Shown: positions 1-6,160 of the stretch, piece by piece
Position numbering within the stretch: position 1 is the stretch's first letter
Layout of the letters: each line of letters starts with the position of its first letter
Source of the DNA: Flavobacterium sp.
GTDB taxonomy: Bacteria > Bacteroidota > Bacteroidia > Flavobacteriales > Flavobacteriaceae
DNA: 8,484 bases
NCBI GenBank assembly: GCA_003449615.1
Contig: DMHA01000087.1
Span: forward strand, 1,983-10,466
Reading direction: 5' to 3'
The notes under the pieces: model-generated
What the model saw: the letters and a program-made list of their open reading frames with translations, nothing else
Database searches by the model: none
Told to the model about the DNA's origin: nothing
Made by a program: the position numbers and the translations under genes

Positions 1-48
1 TCTTATCCCTATCTATCTGGACTTAATGAGCTTAATGTTACCACACAT

Positions 49-867
49 ATGAGAAAAAAAATACTTCTAATACTAATACCTATTTTTTTTGGTTGCTCAA
101 ATTTGAAATATTTAGATGCTTTCGATGGACTTAATGGCAGTCCAAAAGAAATTGAATCTACAACTTATAAAATAGAATATAATGATAATTTAATAATTGA
201 AAAGGCTACATCTAAAAGTATAAATTTCTACGATTCTAAAGGCAAAAGTATAAAAAGATTAAATTTCGAGCCTGATGGTTCTCCAAGTTGGGGAAGTGTG
301 TATTATTTTTATGATATGTTCGGAAATGTGATTAAGAAAAAAATATTTAATGCAGATGGTTCTGAACATAGTCAGATTAAATATAAATATAATGAATATG
401 GTCAGGAAATTGAAAGAATATATAGTTGGGGCTTAACTAAAACTATCTATGACAGAAAGAACCGTATAGCTGAAATAAATACAAAAAACAATAATGATTC
501 CTTAAAATATTTTGAGAGACAAAAATTTGACAAAAAATGGAATGAAATAGAATTAATTGAATTTGATAATATTGGGAAACAAAAATCAAGAATTGAATTT
601 GATTATGATACCAAAGGAAATCAAATTAAATCGTCGTGGTATAATTCAGATGACATATTACATGTAATTTACATATCAACATTTAACAATAAAAATAATC
701 GAACTAGTATAAAAAAATATCGGATTGTGAGCAGTAAACCAAAACTTATTGAAGATACGAAAATAGAATACAAATACGACAAAAAAGGAAATCTCATTGA
801 AGATAAATATATTTTAAATGAGAAAACCTCTTGGATTAACAGGTATAAGATTAAATACATGTGGTAA
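49..867 (+). CDS. Predicted lipoprotein with YD/RHS-like repeats, unknown function
   Basis: The 272-residue protein starts with a short basic n-region (MRKK), a hydrophobic stretch and a cysteine at residue 16 in the context IFFGC. This reads as a type II signal peptide, though Phe at -3 is not the classical lipobox residue. The mature part carries degenerate repeats of the form Y/F-x-Y-D-x-x-G-N-x-I at about residues 61-68, 85-95, 112-121, 160-167, 184-193 and 241-250. These resemble the YD repeats of RHS proteins, which form beta-sheet shells. There is no RHS core-end motif or C-terminal toxin domain, and the protein is much smaller than an RHS toxin. Codons are extremely A+T-rich (many Lys, Asn, Ile, Tyr), unlike the genes to its right, which suggests transfer or a variable locus. 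The most likely product is a membrane-anchored periplasmic or surface protein. An immunity-like role is conceivable but unproven. Only 48 bp upstream is visible, and no promoter is seen there. Confidence 0.8.
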   Translation: MRKKILLILIPIFFGCSNLKYLDAFDGLNGSPKEIESTTYKIEYNDNLIIEKATSKSINFYDSKGKSIKRLNFEPDGSPSWGSVYYFYDMFGNVIKKKIFNADGSEHSQIKYKYNEYGQEIERIYSWGLTKTIYDRKNRIAEINTKNNNDSLKYFERQKFDKKWNEIELIEFDNIGKQKSRIEFDYDTKGNQIKSSWYNSDDILHVIYISTFNNKNNRTSIKKYRIVSSKPKLIEDTKIEYKYDKKGNLIEDKYILNEKTSWINRYKIKYMW

Positions 868-1064
868 CAGCTTTTTTGATATAGCTGGAATTTAGTGGAA
901 TTACCGTTTCGTATCAAGTTTTCGTTAAGCCCAAAATTGAAAGGTTACGAATTTCCAGCCATCTCAAAGCAGCGGAACGGTATAATTTTTTGTCAGCAGC
1001 TAGTTGCTGAAGTGTGGATGTTTTTTTTAAAAATTACAAAACCCAAACAATTCGGGGTAGAACC
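868..1064. other. Non-coding spacer, richer in G+C than the preceding gene
   Basis: About 200 bp between the lipoprotein gene and the convergent dehydratase gene. It is visibly less A+T-rich than the upstream gene. It holds two interleaved inverted pairs: GCTGGAA at 884-890 with TTCCAGC at 953-959, and TACCGTTTCG at 902-911 with CGGAACGGTA at 973-982 (one mismatch). It also holds a small hairpin at 993-1010. A 60-codon frame opening with GTG at 895 crosses it to 1077 but looks like no known protein. It may be a recombination-derived flank, but this is unproven. Confidence 0.4.
993..1028 (+). terminator. Weak candidate terminator after the lipoprotein gene
   Basis: TCAGCA at 993-998 pairs with TGCTGA at 1005-1010, and a further G-T pair can close the loop. 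Eight T residues follow at 1021-1028. The 10-nt gap between stem and T-run is longer than in a textbook intrinsic terminator, so this is tentative. A second small stem, GGGT (1055-1058) with ACCC (1062-1065), is followed by a T-run inside the end of the dehydratase gene and could assist. Confidence 0.3.
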
Positions 1065-1352
1065 CTATTTTTTATAGCACTTATCAATCGCCTTGGCCAA
1101 GTCGAAATCTTTTGTGGTTAGTCCGTCGGCATCATGAGTTGATAGGTCGATAGTCACTTTGTTGTATGTATTTTTCCAATTGGGATGATGACTTGCTTTT
1201 TCAGCCACCAATGCCACAGCGGTCATAAACGAAAAGGCTTCGACAAAATCTTTAAAAAGAAATTCCCGATGAAGAAAATTAGCTTTCAAAATCCAATCCG
1301 AATCAATTCCCGCTAAGTTATCCTGAATTTCTTGTTCGTTTAACCTTTTCAT
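1065..1352 (-). CDS. phhB: Pterin-4a-carbinolamine dehydratase
   Basis: The enzyme dehydrates 4a-hydroxytetrahydrobiopterin to quinonoid dihydrobiopterin. This recycles the pterin cofactor of aromatic amino acid hydroxylases such as phenylalanine hydroxylase, in the cytoplasm. The 95-residue length is normal for the family. The signature is EKASHHPNW at residues 51-59 followed by [12 protein letters not shown] at 63-74. Aligned with the mammalian enzyme, the active-site residues His55, His56, His73 and Asp82 are all present with the correct spacing. The [16 protein letters not shown] helix (33-48) is also typical. No signal peptide is seen. The gene stands alone here, with no hydroxylase gene in view, so its partner is elsewhere or it serves another pterin-related role. 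The convergent lipoprotein gene is unrelated. The symbol is borrowed from Pseudomonas. Confidence 0.95.
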   Translation of the reverse strand: MKRLNEQEIQDNLAGIDSDWILKANFLHREFLFKDFVEAFSFMTAVALVAEKASHHPNWKNTYNKVTIDLSTHDADGLTTKDFDLAKAIDKCYKK

Positions 1353-1540
1353 TTTTTCTGATTTTTTGTTTTTATAATATTTAAAGAATTGGCTTTTATA
1401 ACGATTAGCAACATATAAGTGTCCAATAAATTTTACTCAACATATTGTCTATTGGCATTAATTATTGTACAATTGGTTTTACTTTTACATAAGGTGCTTT
1501 GTAAAGTGCTAAGTTACGATGTTTGTATGGATTTATTTTG
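1353..1540. other. A+T-rich intergenic DNA, leader side of the dehydratase gene
   Basis: Nearly 190 bp with no plausible reading frame. It must carry the dehydratase promoter, but I find no clean CAAAnnTA box (the minus-strand form of TAnnTTTG). The only structure noted is a 6-bp inverted pair, CCAATA (1423-1428) with TATTGG (1450-1455), which could be chance. Confidence 0.4.
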
Positions 1541-1781
1541 AGATATTAAAATCAATACATTGTTGTCCGATATAAATTTTCAAAAACATAATTAAACCAA
1601 CATATATAGTCCCTACGGGACATTTAAACTGAATTAACTTGATTTATACTACCAATATTTAGCTCCTAGCGGAGCATACCTCGTAGAGGTTAAATATTGG
1701 TAGCAAGAAGATTACAAATATCAAATTTGTCCCGTAGGGACTATACTTCGATTTTAACGGACAACAAAGAAATCAATATCT
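1541..1781. repeat. Nested palindromic element, MITE/REP-like
   Basis: This is a layered inverted repeat centred near 1675. The outermost pairs are AGATATT (1541-1547) with AATATCT (1775-1781) and a 10-bp pair starting TTGTTGTCCG (1560-1569 with 1758-1767). Inside them is a perfect 18-bp pair (1605-1622 with 1728-1745), and inside that a perfect 13-bp pair (1649-1661 with 1691-1703). The arms also contain small self-complementary hairpins: GTCCC-TAC-GGGAC on the left outer arm and its mirror on the right, GCTCC-TAGC-GGAGC (1662-1675) and CCTC-GTA-GAGG (1679-1689). There is no transposase frame inside. The architecture fits a non-autonomous mobile repeat or a REP/BIME-like unit. Its dispersal in the genome cannot be tested here. 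Confidence 0.75.
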
Positions 1782-1801
1782 TTAATTCCATTTTTTTTGA
1801 T

Positions 1802-1809
1802 TAGTTTTG
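1802..1809 (+). promoter_or_regulatory. Candidate -7 box for the M28 peptidase gene
   Basis: TAGTTTTG matches the Bacteroidota TAnnTTTG consensus and would place transcription start roughly 18 nt before the ATG at 1834. No TTG is seen at a proper -33 distance, because that position falls in the edge of the palindromic element. The support is therefore one box only. Confidence 0.45.
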
Positions 1810-1833
1810 GGTATTACTTCAAAACTGATAAAA

Positions 1834-3186
1834 ATGAAACCAATTGCAATCCTCTTTCTACTCGTCTCCCTTTTTTTGTCCCCAATTTTATCTTCTCAAA
1901 CCACTGTTGGCGATCCTGAAATCAAAAAAATGATTATGGAAATCAAAGCCGACAAAATGGAATCTATTGTTCGAAAACTGGTTTCTTTTGGCACTCGTCA
2001 TTCCTTAAGTGATACCAAAAGTGATACAAGAGGAGTAGGTGCGGCACAACGATGGATAAAAGCTGAATTTGATACTTATGCAAAAGAATCTGGAGGTAGA
2101 TTGACTTCAACCATTGATTATTACTGGGTCAAAGCCGATGCAAAGCGCATTACAACCAACAGCAAACTAGGCAATGTCATGGCAGTTTTGAAAGGAACCG
2201 ACCCCAAAGACGAACGTGTACTCATCATTAGTGGCCACATGGATTCTCGAGCTAGTGATGTGATGAATTCAAAAATCGATGCGCCTGGAGCCAACGACGA
2301 TGCCTCGGGAGTTGCAGCAGTGATGGAATTGTCACGAATAATGAGCAAAAGATCTTTTCCTTGTACACTCATTTTTGTAGCTGTTACGGGCGAAGAACAA
2401 GGACTACTTGGTGCAAGACACCTAGCCGATTCTGCAAAAGTAGCCGGTTGGAAAGTTATGGCAATGTTAAACAACGATATGATTGGCAACAGCTTATCGA
2501 GTGGTACGAATTTGAGAGACAATACTAAAGTTCGTGTTTTTAGCGAAACCATTCCCTACTTGGAAACCGAAGACGAGGCTAAAATGCGAAAAACAACCAA
2601 TAGAGATAATGACAGTCCATCGAGGCAATTGGCACGATACATAAAAACAGTGACCAACCAATATGTAGATCAATTGGACATTGATTTGGTGTATCGAAAT
2701 GACCGATTTTTAAGAGGAGGCGATCACACTCCTTTTATTCAAAATGGATTTACAGCAGTTCGCTTTTGCGAAAAAAACGAAAACTTCAATCAGCAACACC
2801 AAGACGTGAGATTAGAAAATAACGTTCAATATGGCGATTTACCCGAGTTTATGGATTTTGAATACCTGCGAAAAAACGCCGCTTCCAACTTGGCAACTTT
2901 AAGCAATTTGGCTTGGTCGCCTAATCCGCCTTTATCTGTGGGAATCGAAGTCAAGGAACTCACTAACTTTTCTACTCTTGAATGGAAAGCTCCCGAAGGA
3001 AATGCTCCTTATGGCTATCAGATTTTAATTCGGGAAACTTCGGCATCGCATTGGGAAAAAACAATTTTTGTAAAAGACACCAAAGCAACGATTCCTTTTT
3101 CTAAAGACAATTATTTCTTTGCGGTGCAATCTGTCGATGCATTGGGTCACGCTAGTTTGCCCGTATTTCCTGTTCCGATTCGGTAA
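1834..3186 (+). CDS. Secreted M28 family zinc aminopeptidase
   Basis: The protein releases N-terminal residues from peptides using two zinc ions and acts outside the cytoplasm. From the ATG at 1834 it has 450 residues. An in-frame TTG at 1807 would add nine, but that codon lies inside a candidate promoter box, and the ATG gives a clean signal peptide (about 1-21, ending LSS before Gln22). The M28 ligands are present: GHMD with His135, GANDDASG with Asp155 bridging the metals, GEEQG with catalytic Glu187 and zinc ligand Glu188, NND with Asp215, and GGDHTPF with His298. Residues about 367-450 form a fibronectin-III-like beta domain (LEWKAPEG, YGYQILIRE, YFFAVQSVDALGHAS). I see no obvious type IX secretion tail after it, so the protein is probably periplasmic or released by another route. 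It is a single gene, convergent with pepD, and a nutritional peptidase is the likely role. Substrate specificity cannot be read from the sequence. Confidence 0.92.
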   Translation: MKPIAILFLLVSLFLSPILSSQTTVGDPEIKKMIMEIKADKMESIVRKLVSFGTRHSLSDTKSDTRGVGAAQRWIKAEFDTYAKESGGRLTSTIDYYWVKADAKRITTNSKLGNVMAVLKGTDPKDERVLIISGHMDSRASDVMNSKIDAPGANDDASGVAAVMELSRIMSKRSFPCTLIFVAVTGEEQGLLGARHLADSAKVAGWKVMAMLNNDMIGNSLSSGTNLRDNTKVRVFSETIPYLETEDEAKMRKTTNRDNDSPSRQLARYIKTVTNQYVDQLDIDLVYRNDRFLRGGDHTPFIQNGFTAVRFCEKNENFNQQHQDVRLENNVQYGDLPEFMDFEYLRKNAASNLATLSNLAWSPNPPLSVGIEVKELTNFSTLEWKAPEGNAPYGYQILIRETSASHWEKTIFVKDTKATIPFSKDNYFFAVQSVDALGHASLPVFPVPIR

Positions 3187-3474
3187 AGAAGCGGATAGCA
3201 GATTTCAGATAGCAGATTTCAGGTGGCAGTTGGTGGTAGTTTGCAGATTTCAGTTTGCAGATAGCAGATTGCGCTTTGCGAAACTTCGGTAGCAGTAGGC
3301 AGTAAATAAAACTAAATAATTGGATAAAAATATAAATGCAGTTTAAAGTTGATTTATTTCATTTTTAAACTGCTTTTTGCCGACTGCTATCCGCAATCTG
3401 CTATCTGCCGACTCCTATCTGAAATCTGCTATCTGAAATCTGCTATCTGCCGACTGCAATCTGCAAACTGAACA
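3187..3474. repeat. Inverted arrays of degenerate 7-bp repeats around a hairpin
   Basis: This repeat fills the gap between the convergent M28 and pepD genes. The right arm (about 3379-3474) reads in 7-nt steps: GCTATCT, GCCGACT, CCTATCT, GAAATCT, GCTATCT, GAAATCT, GCTATCT, GCCGACT, GCAATCT, GCAAACT. The left arm (3187-3302) carries the complementary units (GATAGCA, GATTTCA, GTTTGCA). The arms pair progressively: a perfect 29-bp stem (3194-3222 with 3419-3447), a perfect 17-bp stem (3257-3273 with 3392-3408), a 12-bp stem with one mismatch (3290-3301 with 3378-3389), then the central hairpin. The array runs to the edge of both stop codons. It is neither CRISPR nor coding. It resembles the short tandemly repeated heptamers known from cyanobacteria in style only. 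Confidence 0.85.
3334..3378. terminator. Bidirectional terminator hairpin inside the heptad array
   Basis: GCAGTTTAAA (3338-3347) pairs perfectly with TTTAAACTGC (3364-3373) around a 16-nt loop. Five T residues follow on the + strand (3374-3378), and A-rich sequence precedes it (3326-3336), giving a T-rich run on the minus strand. This position suits termination of both convergent transcripts, M28 peptidase (+) and pepD (-). Confidence 0.6.
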
Positions 3475-4935
3475 CTACTTCACCGGAATATTCTCCAAAA
3501 TTTCCAACACAAATTTCCAGAATTTCTGGGAGGATTTAATCGAAGCTCTTTCGTCGGGCGAATGGGCTCCTTGAATGGTTGGTCCAAAAGAAATCATATC
3601 CATATTGGGATAATTTGTTCCAAGAATACCACATTCTAATCCTGCGTGACAAGCCACTACTTTTGGTTTTTCGTGGTTTTGTTTCTCGTAGATTTTGACC
3701 AATAAATCCAAAATTTCAGATTTTACATTGGGTGTCCAACCTGGATATGAACCCGAAAAATTGACTTCGCAACCGCACAATTCAAATGCAGCACGCAAGG
3801 CATTGGCCAAATCAAATTTGGAAGTTTCTACCGAAGAACGGGTTAAACATCCAATAGAAATTTCGCCATCCTTGATAATTACTCGAGCGATATTATTCGA
3901 GGTTTCAACCAAATCTTCCATATCAGCAGACATTCGATAAACGCCATTGTGGGCGGCATAAATCGAACGGAGAATACCTTCTTGAACGCCCAAATCCATT
4001 ACTTTTTTAGGCAAATCGCTTTTCACGATTTCGATAATCAGATTGGGTTCGGTAGTTTTGAATTCCGTTTTGATGTCGTTGATAATTTCCTGCATATCAA
4101 AAATATAGGCTTCGTCATACATTCCGGCTACAATTACTTTGGCAACACTTTCTCTCGGAATGGCATTGCGTAAACTTCCTCCATTAATTTCGGAAATTTG
4201 CAAACCAAAATTCTCGAAAGCATCAAACAACAATCGGTTCATAATTTTGTTGGCATTGCCCAAACCCTTGTGAATGTCCATTCCAGAATGTCCTCCATTC
4301 AATCCTTTTACAGTGATAGAATAACCCACAGCATCTTCGGGAATTTCCTCTTCTTGATAGCTTCTTGTCGCCGTAACGTCGATTCCTCCTGCACATCCAA
4401 TGTCGATTTCGTCGTCTTCTTCGGTGTCCATATTCAATAGGATTTCGCCTTTCAGGACACCGCCTTTGAGGTTCAAAGCGCCTGTCATTCCGGTTTCTTC
4501 ATCAATGGTAAACAAAGCTTCAATAGCTGGATGCTTGATGGTTTTAGATTCTAAAATAGCCATCATCATCGCTACACCAAGTCCATTATCGGCACCAAGT
4601 GTAGTGCCACGAGCACGAACCCAGTCGCCATCGACATACATATCGATTCCCTGTTTGTCAAAATCAAAATGGGTATCGGCATTTTTTTGATGCACCATAT
4701 CCAAATGCCCTTGCAGAACGACAGTTTTGCGATTTTCCATTCCAGCAGTGGCAGGTTTGCGGATAATTACGTTTCGAATTTCGTCTTCAAAGGTTTCTAA
4801 TCCCAGAGAATTCCCAAAGTTTTTCATAAACTCTATTACACGTTCTTCTTTTTTGGATGGACGAGGAACGGCGTTTAAATCGGCAAATTTGTTCCAAAGT
4901 GCTTTGGGTTCGAGATTTCTTATTTCTTGGCTCAT
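3475..4935 (-). CDS. pepD: Cytosolic aminoacyl-histidine dipeptidase (PepD, M20 family)
   Basis: The product is a di-zinc hydrolase that cleaves Xaa-His dipeptides such as carnosine and other short peptides in the cytoplasm. Its 486 residues match the usual size, and there is no signal peptide. Metal and catalytic residues seen are GHLDMVHQK with His77 and Asp79, GADNGLG with Asp116, DEETG with Glu146 (catalytic base) and Glu147, LLNMDTEE with Asp170, and GAHSPDE with His458. The spacing is nearly identical to that of Vibrio PepD. The lid/dimerisation domain lies between about 190 and 400 and includes GLNGGHSGMDIHKG (211-224). The ATG at 4935 gives the standard N-terminus (MSQEIRNLEP). The gene is monocistronic. 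Its stop codon (TAG) lies at the edge of the heptad array, and its leader faces the tonB promoter region. It probably completes degradation of imported peptides. Confidence 0.97.
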   Translation of the reverse strand: MSQEIRNLEPKALWNKFADLNAVPRPSKKEERVIEFMKNFGNSLGLETFEDEIRNVIIRKPATAGMENRKTVVLQGHLDMVHQKNADTHFDFDKQGIDMYVDGDWVRARGTTLGADNGLGVAMMMAILESKTIKHPAIEALFTIDEETGMTGALNLKGGVLKGEILLNMDTEEDDEIDIGCAGGIDVTATRSYQEEEIPEDAVGYSITVKGLNGGHSGMDIHKGLGNANKIMNRLLFDAFENFGLQISEINGGSLRNAIPRESVAKVIVAGMYDEAYIFDMQEIINDIKTEFKTTEPNLIIEIVKSDLPKKVMDLGVQEGILRSIYAAHNGVYRMSADMEDLVETSNNIARVIIKDGEISIGCLTRSSVETSKFDLANALRAAFELCGCEVNFSGSYPGWTPNVKSEILDLLVKIYEKQNHEKPKVVACHAGLECGILGTNYPNMDMISFGPTIQGAHSPDERASIKSSQKFWKFVLEILENIPVK

Positions 4936-5248
4936 TTGTTTAGTGTAATTAAATTTATAGTTTCGAGTCTTGCTTTTGTATTAAAAAAAACGCTATCAGG
5001 TTTTTATTAAATCACTTCAAAATATACTTAACAAATATATATAAATATCCCAATTATTATTAAGTGTTCGGTCAAAAAAAAGAATTCCGATTCTTCTCAA
5101 AACACAAAAACAGCGAAGTTTATTCTTCTTGTTAAAATAATTTAAAAATAATCAACATTTCATATATTATTTTGAATATATTTTACGTTATGTGTTAAAA
5201 GATACCGCTTATGACTTCATTAATACTTAACCCTTAAAACCATTTATT
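4936..5248. other. Divergent intergenic region between pepD and tonB
   Basis: This 313-bp A+T-rich gap has no credible gene. It must hold promoters for both flanking genes. A pepD-side -7 box is visible at 5032-5039. For tonB only imperfect boxes are seen: TTATTTTG at 5167-5174 and TATATTTT at 5177-5184, each one base off consensus and neither with a TTG at the right distance. I saw no Fur-type operator or riboswitch. Confidence 0.5.
5032..5039 (-). promoter_or_regulatory. Candidate -7 box for pepD
   Basis: The plus strand reads CAAATATA, so the minus strand reads TATATTTG, a full match to TAnnTTTG. It would give a leader of about 90 nt before the pepD ATG. No TTG lies 17-23 nt upstream, so it may be a chance match in A+T-rich DNA. 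Confidence 0.35.
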
Positions 5249-6067
5249 ATGTCTAGATTAAGTATTTACGAAACCCGCTGGATTGACCTAGTTTTTGAAA
5301 ATAGAAATCAAAAGTATGGTGCCTATCAATTGCGTCGTGACAGCGTTAAAACCTCTTTAACTGCCCTTTTTATGGGATTGTTGTTTGTAGCTTCTATCGG
5401 AGCAATAACAACAATTGTGAGTCATTTCAATCGTTCTGTTGTGCCTGATATTACAATTCCCGAATGGTCAGAAACCATTCAATTAACGGATGTTGTACTT
5501 CCTGAAATTGAAGAACCTGTGCTTCCTGAAGTGAAAAGTCAAGTTAGCGAAGCCACAATTGTGAAGGATCAACTCATAAATCCAGTGATTGTAAAGCCCC
5601 AAGAAGCGAATCAGAATATTGCTACCAATATTGAAAATAAAAATGCAACCGATGTAATTTCAGATGGAACTGGAACTCCGGGACTAAACCCGACCACAAC
5701 AGGAAACGGAACTGGAACCGATATCCCAAAAGCGGTCGATTATGGAAATACGGTGGTCAATGCAACAGTATTAGACAAAATGCCCGAATTCCCTGGCGGA
5801 ATCAATAAATTTTACAGCTATGTGGGTAACAATTTCGAAAAACCAGACATTGAAGCCACCGAAACTTTTAGGGTGTATGTTTCTTTTGTTATCGAAAAAG
5901 ATGGAAGTATGACCGATATCAAAGTAATAAGAGATCCAGGTTTTGGATTGGGTAAAGAGGCCATTCGTGTTTTAAAATCATTGAAAACCAAATGGTCGCC
6001 CGGAATGATTGCTTCAAAACCTGTTAGAACTGCGTATAATTTACCCATTGCAGTACAGATGCAATAA
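5249..6067 (+). CDS. tonB: Energy transducer TonB
   Basis: The protein couples the inner-membrane proton-motive force, through ExbB/ExbD, to TonB-dependent outer-membrane receptors. It has 272 residues. The cytoplasmic N-terminus carries the Bacteroidota signature FENRNQKYGAYQLRR (16-30). One membrane helix follows at about 36-58, then a periplasmic linker at about 60-170. The linker starts rich in Pro, Glu and Val (LPEIEEPVLPEVK) and becomes Gly/Thr-rich (140-157) instead of the long Pro-Lys rod of enterobacterial TonB. The C-terminal TonB domain spans about 175-270, with MPEFPGG (178-184), VSFVIEKDGSMTDIKV (211-226), a GKEAIRVLKSL helix and a final strand NLPIAVQM. No exbB/exbD or receptor gene is adjacent, so this is an orphan copy and its cognate receptors are unknown. 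The gene ends at a strong terminator. Confidence 0.95.
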   Translation: MSRLSIYETRWIDLVFENRNQKYGAYQLRRDSVKTSLTALFMGLLFVASIGAITTIVSHFNRSVVPDITIPEWSETIQLTDVVLPEIEEPVLPEVKSQVSEATIVKDQLINPVIVKPQEANQNIATNIENKNATDVISDGTGTPGLNPTTTGNGTGTDIPKAVDYGNTVVNATVLDKMPEFPGGINKFYSYVGNNFEKPDIEATETFRVYVSFVIEKDGSMTDIKVIRDPGFGLGKEAIRVLKSLKTKWSPGMIASKPVRTAYNLPIAVQMQ

Positions 6068-6095
6068 ATCAGCACAACGAAAAAGTTATAAAACT

Positions 6096-6128
6096 AAAAA
6101 AGCAGAACCTAAAGTTCTGCTTTTTTTT
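6096..6128. terminator. Strong bidirectional intrinsic terminator
   Basis: GCAGAAC (6102-6108) and GTTCTGC (6114-6120) form a perfect stem with a 5-nt loop. The stem is flanked by an A-run (6096-6101) and a T-run of eight (6121-6128), so it can work on both strands. It sits between the convergent tonB (+) and M48 peptidase (-) genes and should end both transcripts. Confidence 0.9.
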
Positions 6129-6160
6129 ATGAAGTGATTTAAACAATTAAAAATCAATTA

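Noticed and set aside
868..1064. Integron attC site
   Set aside because: A GTTAAGC motif matches GTTRRRY near 925, but no properly placed RYYYAAC partner or attC stem architecture is present.
895..1077. A 60-codon plus-strand frame with a GTG start
   Set aside because: It has no recognisable domain or promoter, overlaps the 3' end of the dehydratase gene, and the DNA is explained at least as well by inverted repeats. Kept as a finding, not called as a gene.
1605..1745. Cloverleaf-like folding suggesting a tRNA or structured RNA gene
   Set aside because: The stems are far too long for tRNA (18 and 13 bp), and no anticodon or T-loop consensus is seen. A DNA repeat element is the simpler reading.
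1541..1781. Complete insertion sequence
   Set aside because: No transposase frame lies in or beside the element. At most it is a non-autonomous element.
1807..1833. In-frame TTG as an upstream start for the M28 peptidase
   Set aside because: It overlaps the candidate -7 box at 1802-1809 and adds residues in front of a clean signal peptide, so the ATG at 1834 is preferred.
2121..2552. Antisense reading frame of 143 codons opposite the M28 gene
   Set aside because: It is a shadow of the catalytic region, with no homology-like motifs. The plus strand carries all the M28 ligands.
3187..3474. CRISPR array
   Set aside because: The units are 7 bp long, contiguous, without spacers, and occur in inverted orientation. 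There are no cas genes.
5167..5184. tonB promoter boxes TTATTTTG and TATATTTT
   Set aside because: Each is one base off the consensus and lacks a TTG at the -33 distance. In such A+T-rich DNA this is too weak to call.
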